Below, piece after piece: positions 10,966 through 22,290 of a stretch of DNA of 64,000 nucleotides (positions within the stretch are counted from its first letter, which is position 1; every line of letters starts with the position of its first letter). The notes beneath the pieces were generated by a model. It saw only the letters and a list, made by a program, of their open reading frames with translations. It made no database searches and was not told the DNA's origin. Source of the DNA: Galeruca laticollis (taxonomy: Eukaryota > Arthropoda > Insecta > Coleoptera > Chrysomelidae); assembly GCA_963921935.1 (NCBI GenBank), contig OY998175.1, positions 177,293,262 to 177,357,261 of the forward strand. Direction: 5' to 3'. Made by a program: the position numbers and the translations under genes.

Positions 10966-12819
10966 CTTTTATTATTTCAATTTCTATCATTGTTTTTTGC
11001 TCTAATCACAAGACAACACTGATCTTGCAACGTGGAATACAGGACAGTGCAATGTTTTCTGGCATTTATGAAATAATTTGCAGTTACAAAAGCGCGAAAA
11101 TGTTACATTCACGATTATTTATAAAGTTCATCGAAAAAGATAATCGCGATACCGACAAATTCGCAAGCATCTAAATAATTGTTTGCAACGTCAGACACGC
11201 GAAAGTGGTACATTCAGATATTTTGAATAATTGTTCGCAAAGCCAATAACGCAAAATTGTGAGTTTGTCATGGATAATATGGTTCATTTTAAGACTTATG
11301 GTGCACTTAGGTCAAAACGGCCAATTTTGCACATTCATGGTTTTGGCATTGGACCGACGATATTTGAAAGATAAACATGTGTAAGAAATAAAACATTTCT
11401 AATGTCTACCATTTATTTGTTTTAAGTTCTTCAAATATATTTAGTGTAACCCCTTTTGTTTATTTAATCCAGTATTAGCCCAATTGCGGTACATCAGTAA
11501 GGAACTGGCTTAAGCATTGGTGGTACTCAACGTGTTAAATCAGATATATTTTCACAAATTATTTATGTATCAAGCAGAGCTTTGTTAATATTTTTTGCTA
11601 AAGGAAATAAGGCATTTTATACAAAGCCGTTTTGATTCCCAGTAAGCAAAATAATTACTTGTTTTCCTCTCGAGCACAGCGCATTTATAAGACACAATTC
11701 AGTTAATTGTCGGCCTAACCGCATTAAACGACATCGTGAGTGTCGGACCACGGTTCATCTAAATAAACATATTTCTATTACTTTCCCTATAATTTAAAAT
11801 CTGACTGAAACAATTATGACATGACGAAGTACCACAATACGGGGCGATTCCATAACACGCATTCGACTATCTAATTTTTTATACTTATCGTAAAACCACG
11901 CTCTATTAAAATTGGTCGAAGTGTTTCTAATGATGTATATTTAAAATATTCAAAACTCTTGCATTTTATTAAAAATAATTTTTAATGTTGAGACTTGATT
12001 TTCTTTGTACGTATTGTAAACCGTTCGTTGAATCACATCTTTAGATGAACTGTCTACCCGACGACTGACGATAAGCTTTCGTTTTATATCGTGTTCAGTC
12101 ACAACTCCTCGTTTAATTACTAAATAAATTGTGGAATAAGTAATTTTCGTTAACTTGCTTATTCTTTTAATTATTTCATCTTGAGTTGAATTGACATACT
12201 TAGCTTTTAAGCTTGATTACATATTTAAAATTACTTGTTGAAAATGAATATGCAAATCTCGATTTTCAAATTCCCGAAATTGTGTCTCATTGTTATTAAT
12301 TAGAATTGCATTACTAAGATGTATTTCATCATTAACTTGGATAATATCATAACTTTGAATTACATTATTAGCAGGAATTTCATTGTTAATGTGAATTACC
12401 CCAAAAGGTCTCCAGAAAACCATTGCACAAAACAAATCAAAAACAACTGTATATAAAATAATTGAACCGCATTCAATAAAAATCTCCTGAAGAATATTGA
12501 GATATTAATCTGAAAACGGCGCGCGCTGTTGCTCTTTAAAAAAAATGTTATCTTCTTTTTCATAAAGTAATTACGACCTATACTCCAACACCTCTGCCGA
12601 CGACCGGCGATTTGAAGAATGCTTTTTAGCTACGTTGATATTCAAAAGTAAGATGAGCTTTTCGTAGCTTGTAAAAACTGACCACCGATATGTATTGATA
12701 AATTTATCGGTATTACTTAGTATCTACTTAAAGCGCTTATTAACGAAATATCGCAGTGCCCTGGTAAAATGATATTTTTTATACTGACTTTGGAAGAGGT
12801 ATAAGTATTTTTCTAAAAA
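10966..12819. other. Mostly unassigned AT-rich DNA with one MITE end
   Basis: At about 11,521-11,536 the sequence GGTACTCAACGTGTTAA matches the right end of the TTAA MITE at 16,959-17,278, so a truncated relative ends here. A 72-codon minus-strand frame at 12,217-12,435 contains a loosely repeated N-N-E/D-I pattern, but I cannot assign it. Nothing else can be supported. Confidence 0.35.
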
Positions 12820-12824
12820 AGTCA

Positions 12825-12990
12825 ATTAAAATTTGTTGTTCAACTCCACGCCACATAAACATTATTTCTGAAGGTACAGATCATCCCACCCAATTATTTC
12901 TTGCCATCATCGATAGATTATGATTTTTGGTCGAGTTATAACAATGCCAAGCGAGTCAAAAATTTTAGAAATCAAACCTAATATTTGTGT
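12825..12990 (-). pseudogene. BEL/Pao retrotransposon pol fragment
   Basis: One minus-strand frame reads Q-I-L-G-L-I-S-K-I-F-D-S-L-G-I-V and then, after a stop, W-Q-E-I-I-G-W-D-D-L. BEL/Pao reverse transcriptases have the conserved S-x-I-F-D-P-L-G-L followed about 20-25 residues later by W-x-x-x-x-x-W-D-D/E, in the RT-RNase H connection. Two in-frame stops and the absence of flanking domains show a decayed short remnant. Confidence 0.55.
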
Positions 12991-14003
12991 TTTAGTGAAA
13001 ATATCTTAATTATGTTTATCACGGGTAACTACATACTCAAGGTCTTCTCCTATTGTATTCCAGAATATTCTCAATGTTTTAGAACTATCATTTTCAATAA
13101 AAACGATCCCAGATTGATAGAAGAACTACCCTCCAAATTTTGTACCACACAATTCGAATTTCATTTTCTCAAATTAAAACTTAATGTTTGAGAAATTTTC
13201 TTTGCTAAAATAATCAGTTCAGATTCCGACCTATACTTTTACATCTGGTTTATCCCAATTATTACTCGATATTTCTTTTAAAACAACGGGTCGCTATGAA
13301 TGAGGCCGGACCTGCTCGGTATGTTACTAAAATTCTCTTATCTGTACGATTCTCGACCTTCTAAAGTCTCGCAAAAAAGGGTGCTTTTTGTTAGAGAAAA
13401 AAAGTTTAGTTTTCAAGCATGAAGATGTTTCTAGTTATTAATGTATAATTCGTTTGTGTACACAAATACACTGTAGTTTTTAGTTTATTAATTCAGTATT
13501 TTTCCTATATTAAATCAAACAGTAGTTAGTGCCCGACGTTGCGTTATATAAATGCTAAAAATTAGTCTCCAAACTATTTGGGATGTATAAGAATCAGCTG
13601 GAACTGTTATACAAAAACAGTGTACCTATAATAAAGCTACATAGCATGATAAGGAGTTTTGAAATAGGTGATATTTTATAATCGAGCACTGTTCCAACAG
13701 TTTCAACCCATACTTTCTGGAATCCATTCAAGCTGTTTTGAAATAACACTATTTATGGATTTCGATTAAAAATTGCTGAACAACTGTTTATTTTATAGAA
13801 AATTCAATCTCACATTTGAGAATGTTGACTTTACTGAATACTGTGCTTATCTATTATAAAAAAGTTCCTAGTATGTAGGTATGCATTTACTATAGATGAA
13901 GAGGGCCTTGCCAAAGTTTAAAATCGTGTTTGTTTACTATTTACGTTAACTAACTTAGAATTTTGAATACTATTGAAATTAATAATTAAATTCAATTAAC
14001 TGT
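12991..14003. other. Gene-free AT-rich stretch
   Basis: No supported gene. A 68-codon plus-strand frame at 12,985-13,191 lies opposite the BEL/Pao relic and resembles no protein I know. Confidence 0.4.
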
Positions 14004-14128
14004 CTTGACTCTTACTTCGTGGAATCTACTCATATTACTGTTTTAAATGAAACTTCTGTTTCTAGATAATTCCACAATATATTGAAAAAATGTTAAAAAT
14101 TCTAACAATTGTCAAATTTCTTAGAATT
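14004..14128 (+). repeat. Tc1-type terminal sequence, copy A
   Basis: About 120 bp containing TACTTCGTGGAATCTACTC, GTTTTAAATGAA and GATAATTCCACAATATATTG. Close copies lie at 26,171-26,295 (next to a Tc1-like transposase relic) and, shortened, at 21,238-21,367. It is therefore best read as a terminal repeat of that transposon family. Confidence 0.7.
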
Positions 14129-14384
14129 ACGAATCTTCAGCTATATACAATAATAATATGACTTGGGTGTAGAATGTTAAAAGTTATAAATGATTAGATT
14201 GGAATCGCTCTATTCTAAAATTATCAATCGACTGTTGAAGCTCCTGTGAAAGTACTCTTGTTCTTATAGATAATGCTAGGATTATTTTAAATATTCCGCT
14301 AAGGAAACCAGCAGATCAGTATCGGTTTGTAATAATTATATCTGTGAGATAACTGGACGATCCCAATAATAGTATATTATTTTA

Positions 14385-14495
14385 TATGGAGGAAAAGTGA
14401 TACTTTTCATGACGCGCTCGTGTTCAACAGTCGAACGGAGTGAGGCTGGTAATAGAGAGCAACTCATGAAAAGTAGCTTTTCCCCCAAATAAAAT
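14385..14495. repeat. Imperfect palindrome, MITE-like
   Basis: GGAGGAAAAGTGATACTTTTC at the left is matched in inverted orientation by GAAAAGTAGCTTTTCCCCC at the right, separated by about 60 bp that include GGTAATAGAGAGCAACTCATG. Related AAAAGTG and TTTTCCCTCC words recur at about 14,730-14,760. It may be a small inverted-repeat element. Confidence 0.4.
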
Positions 14496-15067
14496 ATGCT
14501 GTTTTTTCTTCAAATGTCGACAAATTAATGCAAAAACGTCTCTTTTTGATAGTAATAATTTTTCAACATAATTGGGTTCGCAAGGCGGTTTAGACCGGTG
14601 TCGGTGAGTAGGAACAGGTTGTTGCTATAGTGATGTAACATAAAGCTGTCAGTGGACACTGTCAACAATATTAATTTATTTTTTACAATTATTGCGTCTA
14701 CGGCTGCTTTTCTATCTATGTTGCTATGATAACACTTTTCCCTCCGCTGGCGGGAAAGTGAAAACTAAAGCTCCGGCCGAGGAAAAATGAAACGCCTACA
14801 CAGTCGAAAACTGACAGATTTACTGACGTTTGAAGAAAAAATAAGTTTTCTTAGACTCTCTCAGAAAGTTTAACTACACATAGTTACTTAAAAGTGTCCT
14901 CTAAATGTAGATTTTTTTCATTTCTTGCAGCACTAAATAGACTGTTAAAGATTGTATATAACATGTGATCCTATTGTGGCCAACATTGAAGCGATCGTTT
15001 CTTATTAGATAACAGCAGCAATTTTCTTAAAATTGTCTTAAAAAACTGGAAATCATTAATGAAGAGT
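14496..15067. other. Gene-free stretch between two inverted-repeat elements
   Basis: No coding signal. Contains a short GC-rich inverted motif around CCCTCCGCTGGCGGGAAAG (14,740-14,760). Confidence 0.35.
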
Positions 15068-16878
15068 ATAACAATTCCCCGCGAGGTTTTGGTCCGTATA
15101 TAACTCGAAAACTATTTGAAGTAGAAAATTAAAATTAGGCAATTATAAACCGTAGTATTACACATTTCAAGCAAGCAGTTACTTTGCTGCAACGTCATGT
15201 TTCGGGTCACGTGGTATCATTTTTAAAAAACTTAATGAGACAACCTGAATATTGTTCCACTGCTGTAAAGGTATCTCTCATACTAATTCGGCGATACCTA
15301 TTTTTGTGTGTCAGGTACTTAGAAACGAAAAACAAATTTTTATAAGGTTTTTTATTTGAAAAACAAAGAGAGCTGAGAAACAAAAAACATATTCTAGTAA
15401 CAGCTATTCTAGTTGTCAAAAGCTGTCAGCGTCAGTGAACAATCGGTCACTGTATTATTGTTGTTAAAAGTTTTGTGACTTGAAACTTACCATGCCTTTA
15501 CGTTTCACTTATGACGAGTATGTCGATATGCTGATGATCTATGAAGAATGTGGAAAAAATACCAGACGAGCTAGAGATTTATATAGAAATCGTTTCCCCG
15601 ACCGAACAACTCCAGGAAAAAATAATTTTACTTATGTAGAACAAAAATTAAGACACGGTTCATTTCCAACCGGAAAACATCAAAATTCTCCACGTTAGCC
15701 TATTCTTACGGAAGATAATATTATTAACATTCTTGCTTATATCCAAGTCAATCTCCAAATTTCAACTCGATGTCTGCAATAAGAATTAGGAATAAGTAAA
15801 TCTACTATTCAGAGGGTGTTCAAGCAATACAAATATCATCTTTTAAAAATACATTTAACGCAAGGTCTAACTCCTGCAGATCCAGAAAGAAGTGTCAATT
15901 AAAATCGTAGAGGACCCTTTTTTCTTAAATAAAATATTGTGGAGCGACGAAAGCCGTTTTCACAATAACGGTGTAGGTATCGTTAATAGATATAATTGTC
16001 ACTACTGGTCGGCTGAAAATCCCAGCTGGACGCGAGAAACGTATTTCCAAACTATTTTGGGAATAAATGTTTGGTGCGGTTTGTTTAATAGACGCTTGAT
16101 TGGGCCGTATTTTTATGAGGGGAATTTGACAGGCGAAAGGTATTTAGATTTTCTCCAGAATTTTCTTCAACATTTGCTTGAGAACAATCCACTAAAAGAG
16201 AGAGCGACTATGTGGTGGCAACAGGATGGTGCAACTCCTCATTTTGCTCAGCGAGTAACGTCACATCTGAATGTGTATTTCCAAGACAGCTTGATTGGGA
16301 GAAATGATACAATACATTGGCCGGCTCGTTCACCACATATAACCCTGTTAGATTTTTTCCTTTGGGGATATTTAAAAGGATTCATTTCTGTTACAGCTCC
16401 TACCGATGTAGATAATTTAAAAAACAGAATCAGAGCAGCTTGCCAATCTCTTACACCAGAAAGTATTGAAGCAGCATGCACAAGAAATTTACTTAGATTT
16501 GAATGCTGCATTAATGAAGGTGGACATAAATTTGAGCATAAACTGTAGTAAAAGTGTTATTGTTTTCCAATTCTTTTTGTTTTTCAAATAAAAAACTTTA
16601 TGAACATTTGTTTGTCGTTTGTATATACCTAACACAAAAAAAATAGGTGTCGCCGAATTAGTATAAGAGAGACCTATACAGCAGTGGAACAATATACAGG
16701 GTGTGTCATTAACTTTTCTAAAAATTATACCACGTGACCCGAAACGTGACATTGTAGCAAAGTAGCTGATTGCTTAAAATGTGTAATACTACCCACAGTT
16801 TATAACTGCCAAATTTCAATATTGTAGTTCAAACAGTTTTCGAGATATATACTGGCCAGAACCTCGTGGGACACCCGT
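15068..16878 (+). mobile_element. DD41D Tc1/mariner-type transposon, nearly complete
   Basis: Long terminal inverted repeats of roughly 240 bp bracket the transposase. The left repeat runs from about 15,078 (CGCGAGGTTTTGG) to 15,300 and the right repeat from about 16,640 to 16,870 (CCTCGTGGGACACCCGTATA). They share GTTCCACTGCTGTA, the CACGTGGTAT/ATACCACGTG core and the ATTCGGCGA/TCGCCGAAT inner edge. The element is about 1.8 kb and probably sits at TA. The outermost left bases are degraded. Confidence 0.85.
15492..16548 (+). pseudogene. DD41D transposase with DUF4817-like N-terminus, disrupted
   Basis: ATG 15,492 opens a helix-turn-helix region (F-T-x-x-E-Y-V-D-M-L-M-I-Y-E-E-C-G-K-N) of the DUF4817 kind, which binds the inverted repeats. 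A TAG stop follows at 15,696. The frame continues (L-T-E-D-N-I-I-N-I-L, then a second HTH with L-G-I-S-K-S-T-I-Q-R-V) with a further stop near 15,779 and a frame change near 15,897. The catalytic core then runs open to TAG 16,546: W-S-D-E-S-R-F (Asp 1), Q-Q-D-G-A-T-P-H-F (Asp 2) and L-L-D-F-F-L-W-G (Asp 3). Asp 2 and Asp 3 are 41 residues apart. All three catalytic residues survive; the usual S-P-D-L-T-P has become S-P-H-I-T-L. About 350 codons in total, normal for the family. It is inactive unless the stops and shift are bypassed. Confidence 0.85.
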
Positions 16879-16958
16879 ATATAAAAAAACTATGACAAGC
16901 GGTATTTGTTTAATTAAAAAAATTAAAAACGTAAAAAGTTCTTTTTTTAATAAATTAA

Positions 16959-17278
16959 CACGTTGAGTGCCGTATGTATCCAACACGGATACACGAGATA
17001 CGGTGCTTCCATCGCCGTATGTATCCGCGGCTGATACACAACTATTTCTGTTATTTCAGCCGCATGTATCGACGTTGGCTGCATGCCTTGCATATATCTC
17101 TATGGGGACTATCGCACTACGGCCTGGCATACCCAAAACCTTATTTGGCCTGTGTATTTTATCCTTAGTTTTTTCAGGACACCATTTTTTCAGTTAGTGG
17201 GTTAGTGGGCCATACACATGAAAAATGGATTTGGCCTGATATACCCAATTTTCCGCTTCCACGGTAGCACTCAACGTG
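16959..17278. mobile_element. 320-bp MITE with TTAA target duplication
   Basis: TTAA at 16,955-16,958 and again at 17,279-17,282 flank terminal inverted repeats CACGTTGAGTGCC and GCACTCAACGTG. The interior has no gene; internal open frames are incidental. A TTAA duplication is typical of piggyBac-like or Kolobok-like transposition, so this is a non-autonomous element of one of those groups (inference). A related right end is at about 11,521-11,536. Confidence 0.8.
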
Positions 17279-17282
17279 TTAA

Positions 17283-18213
17283 ATATTAATTAATTAATAT
17301 TTAATCTTAATAAATATAAGAAACGTCGTACATTTTAATCTTTGAAAAAAAATGTAAGTCATCAGTAATCCAATTTCGAAGAAGTTTTTATTTTTCAGTG
17401 AATCTCAACCTTATTCAGTTATTGTTATTTATATTAAGATACACTTTTAATAGGTTAAGCACTCTTGGGAATGCCCTTAAAATTTATGGTTAGTAATGTT
17501 TATTGATAGAGGTAACAGTATTTACTCACGACAATTAAGAGATTTATATTTAATTTACGTTTCAGAAAAACAAGAGTACAAATCTTTATGACCGAAGATG
17601 ATAATATAATATACAGTTTGAAATTTGATGGACGTGTTTTTGTGTGTCTTCTCGAAACTAGACTCGCGTTAAATTGTTATTTGTCAGTTTTTCCTAGTCT
17701 TCAGCATTCTGATTTTAAAATATTATTGAGTTTCCACTTTTAATAATAATGGCACAGTTTACTGAAAATACAACAAACAGTACTTTAAAGAATAATAAAT
17801 TATTACTCTGAACAACTTGTTAGGACTGAATAATCCTGGAAACATTATTACTGATTCCTAGTAATGTTCTTTTATTCCTGTAACTTATACCATATCTAAA
17901 CGATTTTGTAAATATTATTTTCCACGGACCTTACATAGGTACTTCACCAAACGGGATCTCAAATTATGCCCTAATTTTCTAAGAATTGATAATTTTTTTT
18001 GTAATAGCTTCATATAGTGCAATGAACAAAAGCCGTACCAAAAAAGATACAATACACCGATGCCACATTATAACGGCTTGATGTAATCGCTTATTGATAC
18101 CTATACTCTGTTTCATGTTTATCGTTGGTAATTTATTAGTATTACTTTGAAAGGTCTTCAAAAAGGCGTCCGTATTCTTAATTATCAATGACTAATTAAA
18201 TATGAAATATGTA
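17283..18213. other. Gene-free AT-rich stretch
   Basis: Nothing supportable: low-complexity AT-rich DNA with no coherent frame or repeat. Confidence 0.4.
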
Positions 18214-18762
18214 ACGGGTGCCCCAATAAGAATGGCTTTCGGCCATATATCAGAAACCGTTCATGGTACAGCTGCGAGTACAAAAAATGTAACAAAAGAG
18301 ATAAAAAACTTGAGAAGCCAAATTTTTCAAAAGGCGGCATAACAAAAGCAATCATTGCATTCTTCAAAAAATTTTGCGTATATGTACTTGATATTTAAAG
18401 TTTCAGTCTATCTACTTAAATAAGATGTGGGGGAGAATGGGAACTGTTATGAAAAAAACACCCATAACTCCGGTTCTTAACCGATTATTGCAAACTTAGT
18501 CATCTTGAAAACAGCTCTTTTCCACTAACATAAGAGTGAAAATTTGGACATAACCTAATGAGTAACTTTCAAGCGAGGGGCGCTAATTTTTTTAAAATCT
18601 AGTTATCTTTGGAAAATATTAAATAGGAGCATGCAATTTTAATCGGGATTATAAAAGTAGGCTTAATTTGTAACATAATGGCGAATACCGCATGCCGATA
18701 TCTTTTCCGGTCCCGACATATCTTAAAAATTTATGAGTCAGTTGAAAACTAACAGCTTTAGA

Positions 18763-19300
18763 AGTGAAACTTATTATGTTACGCAAAAACTGTGAATGAG
18801 TGTACAAAAACTATTTACAATAAAAGACAAACAAAAGTAAATATTCTTTTTAAGAAATTATTTTATTAAATGTTCAAACAAACCACAATCTTGAGCCAAA
18901 CTTTATTTTAATTCCATTGCTTCAAGTAAATGCATGAATATTTTAGAAATAATCAGATATACTTCTGTTCAACATTACCGACATTGTTGAATACATTAGC
19001 AGAATGGATTTATAGATGAAAGAAAAATTAAATAGTTTACTGACGAAACCAGGTATCCAACCAACGACCTTTAGGTTTTCAGTCTAACGCTCTGCCGACG
19101 AGTCTATTTCGCTTAGTAATATCATGGAGTCTACTGATGTAACAGAAGGGGAGAACAGCATTGCGTCTCTCTCACTGAGCTTAATTAAATAATAATTAGA
19201 TAAGGACAAGGAGTTTAACAAATTTGTTAGTTTTACGAGTTTACTTTTACGCCAAAAATCCTGTAGTGTCCCATAAATTGTTTCACTTCATAAAGCGTAA
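18763..19300. mobile_element. MITE-like insertion in the left arm of the palindrome
   Basis: This segment is missing from the matching arm. Its ends carry inverted words (GAAGTGAAACTTATTATG near 18,761 and CATAAATTGTTTCACTTC near 19,273, each next to a GCG-containing word), suggesting short terminal inverted repeats. It contains the tRNA-Phe-like sequence. Confidence 0.45.
19041..19112 (-). tRNA. tRNA-Phe(GAA) pseudogene or tRNA-derived SINE head
   Basis: Read on the minus strand, the 72 bases begin GCGAAATAG and include GGCAGAGCGTTAGACTGAAAA, with GAA in the anticodon position after ACT. They continue CCTAAAGGTC and end with a B-box-like GGTTGGATACC followed by TGGTTTCGTC. This follows insect tRNA-Phe closely over the D arm, anticodon loop and variable loop. 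The acceptor stem no longer pairs cleanly, the D loop is altered, and the B box lacks its conserved C, so it is a pseudogene. It lies inside an inserted element, as a SINE head would. Confidence 0.6.
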
Positions 19301-20243
19301 ATTTTAAGCATTCACCTATGAATATAGATTAACTACTATGGGGTAGTACGGAAAGGATTTTAACAATTTTGAAATAGTTGCAATTGACATTCCTTGCCCT
19401 AATAATAATAATTTCAATATAACTTTTAATCTGACTGTGAAACGGCGTTAAGGAAGTTAAAGTAGAAATATATGTATGTTTTTTTCCATGGCCCACTACT
19501 TCTTTTTATATATTTCCACTTTAACTTCCTGATCGCCGTTTCCCAATAACATCGAAATATTAATTGAAATTACCATTAATCAACTTTAATTCGTTCCAAA
19601 TTATTAAAATATCTTCGGAACCTATAGCCACAGTAGGTAATCTATATTTAAAGGAAAATAATTAAAATGTATACGTTTTTTACGATATGTCGGGATAGGA
19701 AAAAGATATCGACATGCGGTAATCGGTATTCTGTTACTAATTAAGTCTACGTTTATAATTCTCGATTAAAATTGTATACTCCTATTTAATATTTTCCAAA
19801 GATAACTAGATTTAAAAAACAAAGTCAATAGCGCCCTCTAGTGTGCATGCTACTCATTAGGTTATGTCGAAATCATTAAACTTATGTTGATGGGAAACAG
19901 ATGTTTTCAAGAAGACTAAATTTGCAACAATCGGTTAAGTTGAACCCGAGTTAAGGGCGTTTTCTCATATCAATCTCCCCGTACACATTATTTGAGTAGA
20001 TAGACTGAAAGTTTAATATCAAATATACGCAGAATTTTTTGAAGAATGCGATGATTGTTTTTGTTATGCCCTTTAATTGAGTTAATTTTATGAAAGTTGG
20101 CTTTTTAATGTTTTTATCCAATTACGCCCTCTCGCGGTATACCGAAACTTTTGTTATATTTTTTCCCGCAGTTGTACTATTAACGATTTCTGATATATGG
20201 TCTAGAGCCACTTTTATTGGGACGCCGGTTACGTATGTAGTTT

Positions 20244-20605
20244 TTTTAACGAAAAATTTTGAACGCGGAAATCAATCAAACTTTAACAATTCGGTAGGTA
20301 GTGGAATGAATGGCAAAAGGTCAAAGGGAGAGCTATCTGTTATTTTTTTTTAAATGAATTAAGGGTTATGATGTTGGTTGATTGAAATTTATATCCTCAT
20401 GAAAAGTTTATTTGGATTAGACCGCAGGGCTGCCAGTTAGATTTTCATTTCATCAGTAAAAATCTTGTCAAAAATTGAGTAATTTCAATAGATTTATTTT
20501 ATGCTATAGAAATTTCAAAAAAGTATAATGAACTAAACTTATGACCTCGAAAAAATATGTATTATTTGAAAACAAACTTTTCATTTAAAAACAAATAAAG
20601 TAAAC
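20244..20605. other. Gene-free stretch between two inverted-repeat elements
   Basis: No coding or repeat feature seen. Confidence 0.35.
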
Positions 20606-21237
20606 ATACAGTGTCCACCATGTTCGCTACATATGGGAACAATTTTTAGTTGTTGTATATAGGAAAATTTAATATATACGATCGATTCTGCATGGTCGAT
20701 AATCAAAATTACATCTTGACATCAGTTACATGAACACTTCATGGCCACAAATTGGAAAAATTTGACGTGGAAATGCGAAAAGTGAGGTTAGATGCCAAAA
20801 TACCGAAAATTGTTATTTAGAAAAAGTGATTAAAATGATATTTTAGGAGTACGTACAAAATTTGAAGCAAAAACAACAAAAAATAAGAATTTTCTTATTT
20901 TTCTCCACTACGGTCTTCTGAAATGATATTGCCTCAATTTCTTTTTTGAAAGAGTTCAATTAGCACCGTATGTAATTTATAAACGTAAAACTATTCAAAA
21001 TTGGTCATTAAAATCATTCCTGGAGAATTAAATGGAAATATTAGTTGAGCATTTGAAACTTTCCTGTAACAATACCTTGTCCAATGTTGTCAGTTTGTGA
21101 AGTTTAAAATAATTTAGTACTGATACCACAATTGAAAAGAACCGTTTTTGATATTTTCAATAAATATTTCATTAAATTATTAAAACTCATTAACTAGTCA
21201 TAATAATAATAATAATAAATTGAATTAGTTTACCAAC

Positions 21238-21367
21238 GTATTACTATTAGTGTTTTAAATGAAACTCACGGTTTCTAGTTAATACCACAATATAATAAAA
21301 ATTGTTGAAAATTCTAAAAAATTGTCAATTGTCAACAATTGTCAACCGCGAAGTAAGGGTCGAGACA
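21238..21367. repeat. Tc1-type terminal sequence, shortened copy B with inverted end
   Basis: Shares GTTTTAAATGAAAC and TACCACAATATA with copies A (14,004) and C (26,171). It ends in CGCGAAGTAAGGGTCGAG, which is the reverse complement of the family's outer end. It therefore looks like a very short element that retains little more than its two ends. Confidence 0.55.
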
Positions 21368-21449
21368 GTTAATTTCATTAAGTTATTACTATTTTTTGAA
21401 ACAATATTCAACAGATTACCCACTAACTCATTACTAATAAATAACTTAG

Positions 21450-22290
21450 TATTTCAAAACACAAATTCAAAATGTCCTCCATCTCGTTCCATACATTTCA
21501 CCGTCCCGGAATTCGTTTCTCTTTGAATATTTCGGTGCGTACCTTGGTTAATAGCATATACGCAATCCCATATGCATTGTTCTAAATGTGCGACGTCTCT
21601 GAAGGGTGTTACTCGATAAATTTTGTTATTTGAATAGCCCCATAATAAAATGTCCAGAGGGCATAGGTCCGGGGACCGTCTTGTTGGAAATGAAGATTGG
21701 CTCGCTTAGCCAGTGGGATACCATCCAAAAATTTGGTTAATTCATTTTCCAACAAAGTTGAATAACGCCTGGCATTCAGGTTTTCTCTAAAGAAAAATGA
21801 ACCAATAATTTGACAATTCCAAATTCCGCACCATACATTAACCTTGAGTGGGAGTTTGTGTCTACCCATCAACGACAGTTTTGTGAGCTTACTGTTCCAT
21901 TTAATGTGAAAGTAGATTCGTCGGAAAATAAAACATTTTCTGTGAAATTTGGATTATCTTCTATAATTCAAAAACCAAACCGGACGTCAAAATATTTTTC
22001 TTCAGAACTTGAATAAATTTAGGCTTGCACGGGTGAAATTTGTTTGTCGCATTGTTTTGATTAAGATGCATATAGTTAATGTCGTATCAGTCATGTGATG
22101 GAAAAGACTTAGCGTTTCTACTTGTAGTTACCTTAAACTTCTTTAATAATTTTGCTACATTTCTAAAATGGACGTTTTTGCTAGGATATTTTTGGTTAAA
22201 AATATTAGCAGCTTCTCTTGAACATTGATAATTTTCTCCGCAAATTAGAACCAACTCTATTTTTTCTTCACGTGACAGTATAGAAGGCAT
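21450..22290 (-). pseudogene. DD41D transposase with an internal deletion in the catalytic core
   Basis: The minus-strand start at ATG 22,288 gives a DUF4817-like N-terminus (S-R-E-E-K-I-E-L-V-L-I-C-G-E-N). After frame breaks come F-S-D-E-S-T-F (Asp 1, about 21,928), V-N-V-W-C-G-I-W, F-R-E-N-L-N-A-R-R-Y-S-T-L-L and F-Q-Q-D-G (Asp 2). The sequence then jumps directly to P-D-L-C-P-L-D-I-L-L-W-G-Y (Asp 3), so about 30 codons between Asp 2 and Asp 3 are deleted. The tail ends with C-M-E-R-D-G-G-H-F-E-F. It is related to, but clearly diverged from, the copy at 15,492. Confidence 0.75.

Larger units (their letters stand above)
18214..20243. mobile_element. Giant palindromic (foldback) element of about 2.0 kb
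   Basis: The outer left sequence TAACGGGTGCCCCAATAAGA (from about 18,211) is matched inverted by TTTTATTGGGACGCCGGTTA at the right (to about 20,232). Homology continues inwards along both arms. The paired landmarks are CCATATATCAGAAA, GAATGCAATGATTG/GCGATGATTG, TATTTAAAGTTTCAGTCTATCT, AGATAACTAGATT and CGACATATCTTA. It reaches the centre through AATATAGATTA, GAAACGGCG and GGAAGTTAAAGT around 19,445-19,540. The loop is only about 25 bp. The left arm has an extra insertion at about 18,740-19,310. No protein gene is present. Confidence 0.75.

Noticed and set aside
10828..11022. 64-codon plus-strand hydrophobic frame
   Set aside because: Antisense to the N-terminal piece of the minus-strand GGQN/DSMHS-type relic, which explains the open frame better.
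19041..19112. Functional tRNA-Phe gene
   Set aside because: Acceptor stem and B box are degraded and it sits in an inserted element; a pseudogene is the better call.
20090..20353. 87-codon plus-strand hydrophobic frame
   Set aside because: Lies in the right arm of the palindrome; the opposite arm does not preserve it.
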